From Bacteroidales bacterium UBA5219 (GTDB lineage: Bacteria; Bacteroidota; Bacteroidia; Bacteroidales; ML635J-15), in assembly GCA_002412425.1 (NCBI GenBank), contig DHVB01000003.1, positions 8,585 through 17,851 on the forward strand: a stretch of DNA of 9,267 bases. The letters are read 5' to 3'. Made by a program: the position numbers and the translations under genes. The notes below the pieces were generated by a model. The model did no database searches. It was not told where the DNA came from and saw nothing but the letters and a program-made list of their open reading frames with translations. Positions 6,004 to 9,267 of this stretch are shown here, one piece after another; within the stretch, counting starts at the first letter, position 1; the number at the start of each line of letters is the position of its first letter.

Positions 6004-6675
6004 ATGAAAGGACAAACTAGTTCCAAAATAGAATTAAGAAAAATGTTGCTGGCTATGGTAATTCCTGCTAGCTTTATGTTTTTAGCATGGATGGTTTTTG
6101 CTTTAGAAAAATCTTTGCATATAAGTTTTTCAGAGTTTGGTTTGCGTCCCAGAGATTTTAAGCAATGGTATGGAATTTTAACTATGCCTTTTTTACATGG
6201 CAGTCTTGAGCATATACTAGCAAACACAGGGAGTTTTCTTATTTTAGGTTCAATGCTTTTTTATTTTCATAACGATAGAGCAATACTACTTTTTATTTTA
6301 TCTTATTTTTTTAGCGGTATTTTAACATGGCTAATAGGTCGTGAAAGTGTTCATATTGGAGCTTCGGCAATGATATATGCTTTTGCAGGTTATTTGTTTA
6401 CTGCCGGTTTAATTGGAAGAAATATTAGGCGAATGGCTGTTACATTAATTATCGTGTTTTTGTATGGAAGCATGGTTTGGGGAATGTTGCCAATAAATGA
6501 AAGAATTAGTTGGGAAGGTCATTTGTCAGGTTTTATAACAGGATTGGTTTTAGCATTGATTTTCACACCGCCAGCTCCACCAACTTTTTCAGAAGAAGAT
6601 GATGAGCTTGATAATGAGGAAGATAGATATTGGGAAATAGACGAAAATAAGGATAAAGACAAATATTTAAACTAA
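6004..6675 (+). CDS. Rhomboid family intramembrane serine protease
   Basis: Predicted to cleave membrane proteins within or beside their transmembrane segments; the substrate is unknown. About six hydrophobic segments are visible (roughly 12-33, 54-66, 73-89, 92-111, 116-137 and 143-163), with a last one at 170-188. The rhomboid elements are present: H65 and H70 with N74 in the HGSLEHILAN segment (the H-x3-N oxyanion part), the nucleophile S121 in GASA (119-122), and the base H173 in GHLSG. The usual motif is GxSG; here the last position is Ala. The last 25 or so residues form a very acidic cytosolic tail (EEDDELDNEEDRYWEIDE). At 223 residues it is a minimal bacterial rhomboid. Its stop lies 2 bases before the next start, so the two genes form an operon. 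The start at 6004 sits only 4 bases after the -7 box; ATG at 6043 (residue 14) is an alternative. Confidence 0.9.
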   Translation: MKGQTSSKIELRKMLLAMVIPASFMFLAWMVFALEKSLHISFSEFGLRPRDFKQWYGILTMPFLHGSLEHILANTGSFLILGSMLFYFHNDRAILLFILSYFFSGILTWLIGRESVHIGASAMIYAFAGYLFTAGLIGRNIRRMAVTLIIVFLYGSMVWGMLPINERISWEGHLSGFITGLVLALIFTPPAPPTFSEEDDELDNEEDRYWEIDENKDKDKYLN

Positions 6676-6677
6676 AA

Positions 6678-7628
6678 ATGCAGAATAAACAAAATACAAA
6701 ACTTCCTTGGAATGATTATTCATCATATATAAAACGCATTTTTGGAATTAGAGTGCAAAAAATTTCTATTGATGCAGGTTTTACATGCCCAAATCGTGAT
6801 GGAAAAATCTCAAGAGGAGCTTGTTTTTATTGCACTAACGAGAGTTTCTCTCCTTTTTATTGCACACCAAAATTATCGGTAACAGAGCAATTACAAAAAG
6901 GAATAGAGTTTTTTAGTAAAAAATATAAAACTCAAAAATATTTGGCTTATTTTCAATCATACACAAATACTTATGGAAAAGTTGAAGATTTAAAAAAGTT
7001 GTATTTAGAAGCTCTTGCTGTTGAGGGAGTTATTGGCTTAGTAATTGCTACACGACCAGATTGTATAGATGAAGAAATTATGAAAATGCTGAAAGAAATT
7101 TCAAAAGATAAATATTTGAGCATAGAATATGGAGCGGAATCTACAAAAAATGAAACTTTAAATTTTATAAATAGAGGACATAGCTGGGAACAAACAATAA
7201 AAGCTGTAGAATTGGCAAATAATTTTCAAATAAATTGTGGTTTACATTTTATTATTGGACTTCCGGGAGAAGACAAAACAGATTTTTTAAACCATGCTAA
7301 AAAAATTTCAAAATTAAATATTCAAACTTTAAAAATTCATCAAATGCAAGTCTTGAAAAAAACTAAACTTGCAGATGTTTATAAAGAAAGTCCTGAACTC
7401 TTTTATAATTTAAATTTGGAAAATTATCTTGATTTGATGGTAGAGTTTTTAGGCTATTTGAATCCAAATGTTGTTGTAGAAAGGTTTACAAGCGAATCGC
7501 CAAAAGAAATGATAATCTATCCAAATTGGAAAGGAAAAAAGAATTTTGAAATAAGCCATATGCTTGAGAAAAAAATGAAAGAGAGAAAAATCACCCAAGG
7601 AATGTTTTTTGAAGCTAATTCTATATAA
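6678..7628 (+). CDS. yhcC: Radical SAM protein, YhcC/TIGR01212 family
   Basis: A radical SAM protein with an Elp3-like core; the function of the family is not established. The N-terminal start (WNDYSSYIKRIFG, then IDAGFTCPNRDG) is the hallmark of this family. The Fe-S ligands are C37, C49 and C52, a Cx11CxxC spacing instead of the usual Cx3CxxC, which is normal for the family. Further features are a TRPDC segment (about 121-125), EYGAES (about 150-155), GLHFIIGLPGE (about 193-203) and the family-specific KIHQMQVLKKTKL (about 225-237). At 316 residues it is full length. It begins 2 bases after the rhomboid stop and must share its promoter. No functional link between the two is known. A further intergenic stretch separates it from the next unit, so it ends the operon. 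Confidence 0.9.
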   Translation: MQNKQNTKLPWNDYSSYIKRIFGIRVQKISIDAGFTCPNRDGKISRGACFYCTNESFSPFYCTPKLSVTEQLQKGIEFFSKKYKTQKYLAYFQSYTNTYGKVEDLKKLYLEALAVEGVIGLVIATRPDCIDEEIMKMLKEISKDKYLSIEYGAESTKNETLNFINRGHSWEQTIKAVELANNFQINCGLHFIIGLPGEDKTDFLNHAKKISKLNIQTLKIHQMQVLKKTKLADVYKESPELFYNLNLENYLDLMVEFLGYLNPNVVVERFTSESPKEMIIYPNWKGKKNFEISHMLEKKMKERKITQGMFFEANSI

Positions 7629-7696
7629 ATTTTATTGATGTTTGTCGGTTTAGATTTCATATAAGTATAAAATCACATTGATTTGCTAAAATTAAT

Positions 7697-7727
7697 TTTG
7701 CAAATGAACATATGTTTATTATATTTG
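7697..7727 (+). promoter_or_regulatory. Promoter of the DUF134/NifX-like cluster
   Basis: TTTG at 7697-7700 and TATATTTG at 7720-7727 are separated by 19 bases. This is the best complete match to the Bacteroidota promoter pattern in the window. Transcription should begin at about 7732-7735. An overlapping second box, TAATTTTG at 7693-7700, shares the -33 element. Confidence 0.65.
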
Positions 7728-7747
7728 TAATGCACAAATGTTCAAAA

Positions 7748-8182
7748 ATGAGATATAGAAAAAGAAGACATAGAAAACTTTTGAGTCCGCCTGTTATTAA
7801 AGGTTTTATACCTTACGGAAAGGATATTAATATAGAAAATCAGGACATAGTAAGTATGTTGTGTGAAGAATACGAGGCAATAAAACTTTGTGATTATGAT
7901 ATGCTTACTCATCTTGAAGCATCTGCTTTAATGGGTGTTTCTCGTCCAACTTTTACTCGTATTTATTCTTCGGCACGTCAAAAAATAGCTTTGGCAATTA
8001 GCGAAGGGCGACATTTGATAATTGAAGGCGGAAAAGTTTATTACGATAGCCACTGGTTTCATTGTAAGGACTGCGATGCTTTTTTTACTAATCCTAATGA
8101 TATTGTTGACATTACGTGTGCTTTATGTGCTTCTTCTAATGTATCAAAAGTTCAAGATGAGGAATCTGTAAGTTTAAAATGA
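7748..8182 (+). CDS. DUF134 (UPF0251) family DNA-binding protein with zinc ribbon
   Basis: A likely small transcription regulator of the cluster it heads. Numbering from ATG 7748 (144 residues), the basic start MRYRKRRHRKLLSPPVIKGF matches the usual beginning of this family. A sigma-70 region-4-like helix-turn-helix lies at about 55-82 (LEASALMGVSRPTFTRIYSSARQK). A C-terminal zinc ribbon has C106/C109 and C124/C127 in two CxxC pairs, which many family members lack. The reading frame is open from ATG 7712, but that codon and ATG 7730 fall upstream of the expected transcription start, since the -7 box is at 7720-7727; hence 7748 is chosen. In many anaerobes DUF134 genes sit beside NifX-like and DUF5320 genes, as here, which supports a regulatory link. 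The ligand or metal sensed is not known. Confidence 0.85.
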   Translation: MRYRKRRHRKLLSPPVIKGFIPYGKDINIENQDIVSMLCEEYEAIKLCDYDMLTHLEASALMGVSRPTFTRIYSSARQKIALAISEGRHLIIEGGKVYYDSHWFHCKDCDAFFTNPNDIVDITCALCASSNVSKVQDEESVSLK

Positions 8183-8214
8183 AAATATAGTAATAATTAA
8201 AAAATTGAAATAAT

Positions 8215-8538
8215 ATGAAAATTGCAATCACATCAACTGGAACTACATTAGGTTCCACAATAGACCCGAGATTTGGGCGTGCTGCTTATTTTGTAATTTA
8301 TGACATTGAGAATAAATCTTTTGAAATTTGTCCAAACCCAAACAAGGAAGCTACTGAAGGAGCAGGTCCTGCATCTGTTCAATTTGTTGCAGAAAAAGGA
8401 GTAGAGAAAATTGTATCAGGCGAATTTGGAGTAAAAGTCAAAGATTTATTAGACTCTTTAAAAATACAAATGATTGCTATAAAAGATCATAGCAAGACAG
8501 TTCAAGAAATTATAGATATGTTAAATCAAAATAAATAA
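8215..8538 (+). CDS. NifX/NifB-C-like (dinitrogenase FeMo-cofactor biosynthesis fold) protein 1
   Basis: A stand-alone domain of the fold shared by NifX, NafY and the NifB C-terminus, which in nitrogenase systems carries Fe-S or FeMo-co precursors. The start (MKIAITSTG, then LGSTIDPRFGRAAYFVIYD) is typical, as are the central GAGPASVQFVAEKGVEKIVSGEFG and the alpha/beta pattern after it. It has 107 residues, the usual size. It has one Cys (C39) and one His (H92), so it lacks the metal-ligand set of its paralogue at 8796. It starts 32 bases after the DUF134 gene with no promoter box between, and ends 4 bases before the DUF5320-like gene, so it is in the same transcript. No nif structural gene is present; a role in general metal or Fe-S cluster handling is inferred, not shown. 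Confidence 0.88.
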   Translation: MKIAITSTGTTLGSTIDPRFGRAAYFVIYDIENKSFEICPNPNKEATEGAGPASVQFVAEKGVEKIVSGEFGVKVKDLLDSLKIQMIAIKDHSKTVQEIIDMLNQNK

Positions 8539-8542
8539 TATT

Positions 8543-8743
8543 ATGCCAAATTTAGATCAAACAGGTCCTAGAGGACAAGGTGCCGGAACAGGACGAAGAG
8601 CTGGAAAATGTTTTCAAGGCTCGGATTCAGAAAATGTAAATGAACAAAACTTAGGTCAGGGAAGAGGAGCAGGTCTCGGTAGAAGAGGAGGACGCTGCAG
8701 AGGTGCTGGACGTGGCTTAGGTAGAGGTTTAGGGAGAAATTAA
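8543..8743 (+). CDS. Small Gly/Arg-rich DUF5320-like protein
   Basis: A 66-residue protein of unknown function. It starts MPNLDQTGPRGQGAGTGRR, like DUF5320 proteins (MPxGDxTGPxGxGxxTGR), which accompany NifX-like genes in anaerobes. It holds 20 Gly and 11 Arg and only two Cys. The 13-residue pattern GxGAGxGRRxGxC occurs twice, at 11-23 and 40-52, each ending in one of the two cysteines. The middle (24-37) is polar and acidic. The end is a run of RG and LG repeats. It has no membrane segment, and little ordered structure is expected. The flexible basic chain with paired Cys could bind a metal, a cluster or nucleic acid; none of this is known. The start is ATG at 8543, 4 bases after the previous stop. 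Its size makes it easy to miss, but the context supports it. Confidence 0.78.
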   Translation: MPNLDQTGPRGQGAGTGRRAGKCFQGSDSENVNEQNLGQGRGAGLGRRGGRCRGAGRGLGRGLGRN

Positions 8744-8755
8744 TAATATTGTTTT

Positions 8756-8787
8756 AGCAGGTGAACTTCGCCTGCTGTTTTAATTTT
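8756..8787 (+). terminator. Hairpin with T-rich tail between the DUF5320-like and second NifX-like genes
   Basis: Bases 8756-8764 pair with 8768-8776 (9 bp, one G-U pair) around a 3-base loop. The T-rich stretch 8778-8787 (TTTTAATTTT) follows. This is the form of an intrinsic terminator, yet only 8 bases separate it from the next gene and no promoter box lies between. It may be a partial terminator or a stabilising hairpin that lowers expression of the last gene. Confidence 0.6.
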
Positions 8788-8795
8788 AATAAATT

Positions 8796-9134
8796 ATGAA
8801 AAAAATTTTAGCTTTTCCATTAGCAAATGGAGTTTTATGTAGTCATTTTGGACATTGCGAAAAATTTGCAATTGTTGAAGTAGAAGACAAAAATATTGTA
8901 AATATTAAAGAATTAACTCCGCCAGAACATGTGCCAGGCTTGTATCCAAAATGGGTTGCTAGCTTTGGTGTTACCGATGTTATTGCCGGAGGCATGGGAC
9001 AAAGAGCCATAGATTTGTTTAAAGAACAAGGAATTAATGCTTTTGTTGGAGCACCAATAAAAACTGCCGAAGAATTAGCAAAAGAATTTATTGATGGTAG
9101 CTTGGAGCTTGGGGCTAATTATTGCGATCATTAA
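8796..9134 (+). CDS. NifX/NifB-C-like protein 2, with Cys/His metal-ligand candidates
   Basis: A second stand-alone domain of the NifX/NafY/NifB-C-terminal fold, 112 residues. The signature CSHFGHCEKFAIVEV (15-29), the TPPEHVPGLYPKWVASFGV stretch (41-59) and AGGMGQRAIDLFKEQGI (64-80) identify it. Unlike the first copy it is rich in possible ligands: C15, H17, H20 and C21 near the start, H45 in the middle, and C110 and H112 at the extreme C-terminus (NYCDH). This suggests it binds a metal or Fe-S cluster. It follows the DUF5320-like gene by 52 bases that hold a terminator-like hairpin, so it depends on read-through or an unseen promoter. Relatives often sit next to Mrp/NBP35-type ATPases; any such gene would be beyond the window. 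Nitrogen fixation is not implied. Confidence 0.88.
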   Translation: MKKILAFPLANGVLCSHFGHCEKFAIVEVEDKNIVNIKELTPPEHVPGLYPKWVASFGVTDVIAGGMGQRAIDLFKEQGINAFVGAPIKTAEELAKEFIDGSLELGANYCDH

Positions 9135-9194
9135 TGTTACTATTTAGTTTTTTATACAAATAAATTTACTTATCAAAGCTAAGTTAAAGACGGT

Positions 9195-9267
9195 GTTTCA
9201 TAAGTATCAAACTGCTTCGTTGCTTTCAATATTCGGACTTAGTCACGTACACTTCGGCTTTGCTCAG
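9195..9267. repeat. Possible clipped intergenic repeat at the right edge
   Basis: After about 60 AT-rich bases the composition changes, and the CACTTCGGCTTTGCTCAG stretch at 9250-9267 resembles the CTTCG...GCTCAG arm seen in intergenic palindromes of many Bacteroidota genomes. The other arm would lie past the window. All three minus-strand frames hit stops quickly, so it is not an obvious gene end. The call rests on resemblance from memory. Confidence 0.3.

Noticed and set aside
5991..6227. A 78-codon open frame on the minus strand at the start of the rhomboid gene
   Set aside because: It overlaps the conserved rhomboid reading frame and its promoter box and shows no family features.
8215..9134. 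Part of a nitrogen-fixation cluster
   Set aside because: Only stand-alone NifX/NifB-C-terminal-like domains are present, with no nifH, nifD, nifK or radical SAM NifB. Such domains are common in non-fixing anaerobes.

Overview
The window is AT-rich, tightly packed DNA with every supported gene on the + strand. It most likely comes from an anaerobic member of the Bacteroidota. The evidence is the repeated TAnnTTTG box (the Bacteroidota -7 promoter element) just ahead of several genes, the lack of Shine-Dalgarno sequences, a CdaA-type diadenylate cyclase, and a gene set typical of anaerobes (AmmeMemoRadiSam fusion, DUF134/NifX-like/DUF5320 cluster, two radical SAM enzymes). No rRNA, tRNA, CRISPR array or transposase was seen.

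Layout. 1-470 has no gene. Its first 250 bases hold a cluster of short palindromes, two of which form the ends of a longer imperfect inverted repeat. 471-1259 is cdaA, which makes c-di-AMP. 1380-3364 is a compact type II restriction-modification pair: an amino-group DNA methyltransferase followed 2 bases later by an MvaI/BcnI-like endonuclease. 3427-5922 is one 831-codon gene joining the three parts of the AmmeMemoRadiSam system (MEMO, AMMECR1, radical SAM). Its N-terminus unexpectedly looks like a signal peptide. 6004-7628 is a two-gene unit of a rhomboid protease and a YhcC-like radical SAM protein. 7748-9134 is a four-gene cluster: a DUF134 regulator, a NifX-like protein, a Gly/Arg-rich DUF5320-like small protein and a second NifX-like protein with a Cys/His set. 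9135-9267 is non-coding and ends in what looks like a clipped intergenic repeat.

How the genes relate. The window reads as several short independent transcription units rather than one pathway. Within units the links are clear: the R-M pair act together, the AmmeMemoRadiSam parts are fused, and the DUF134/NifX/DUF5320 genes form a recurrent cluster, probably concerned with metal or Fe-S handling and not with nitrogenase. The strongest candidates for under-described biology are the triple fusion with its possible export signal, the small duplicated Gly/Arg/Cys protein in the NifX-like cluster, and the palindrome cluster at the left edge. Family assignments were made by eye from motifs; no database search was run.
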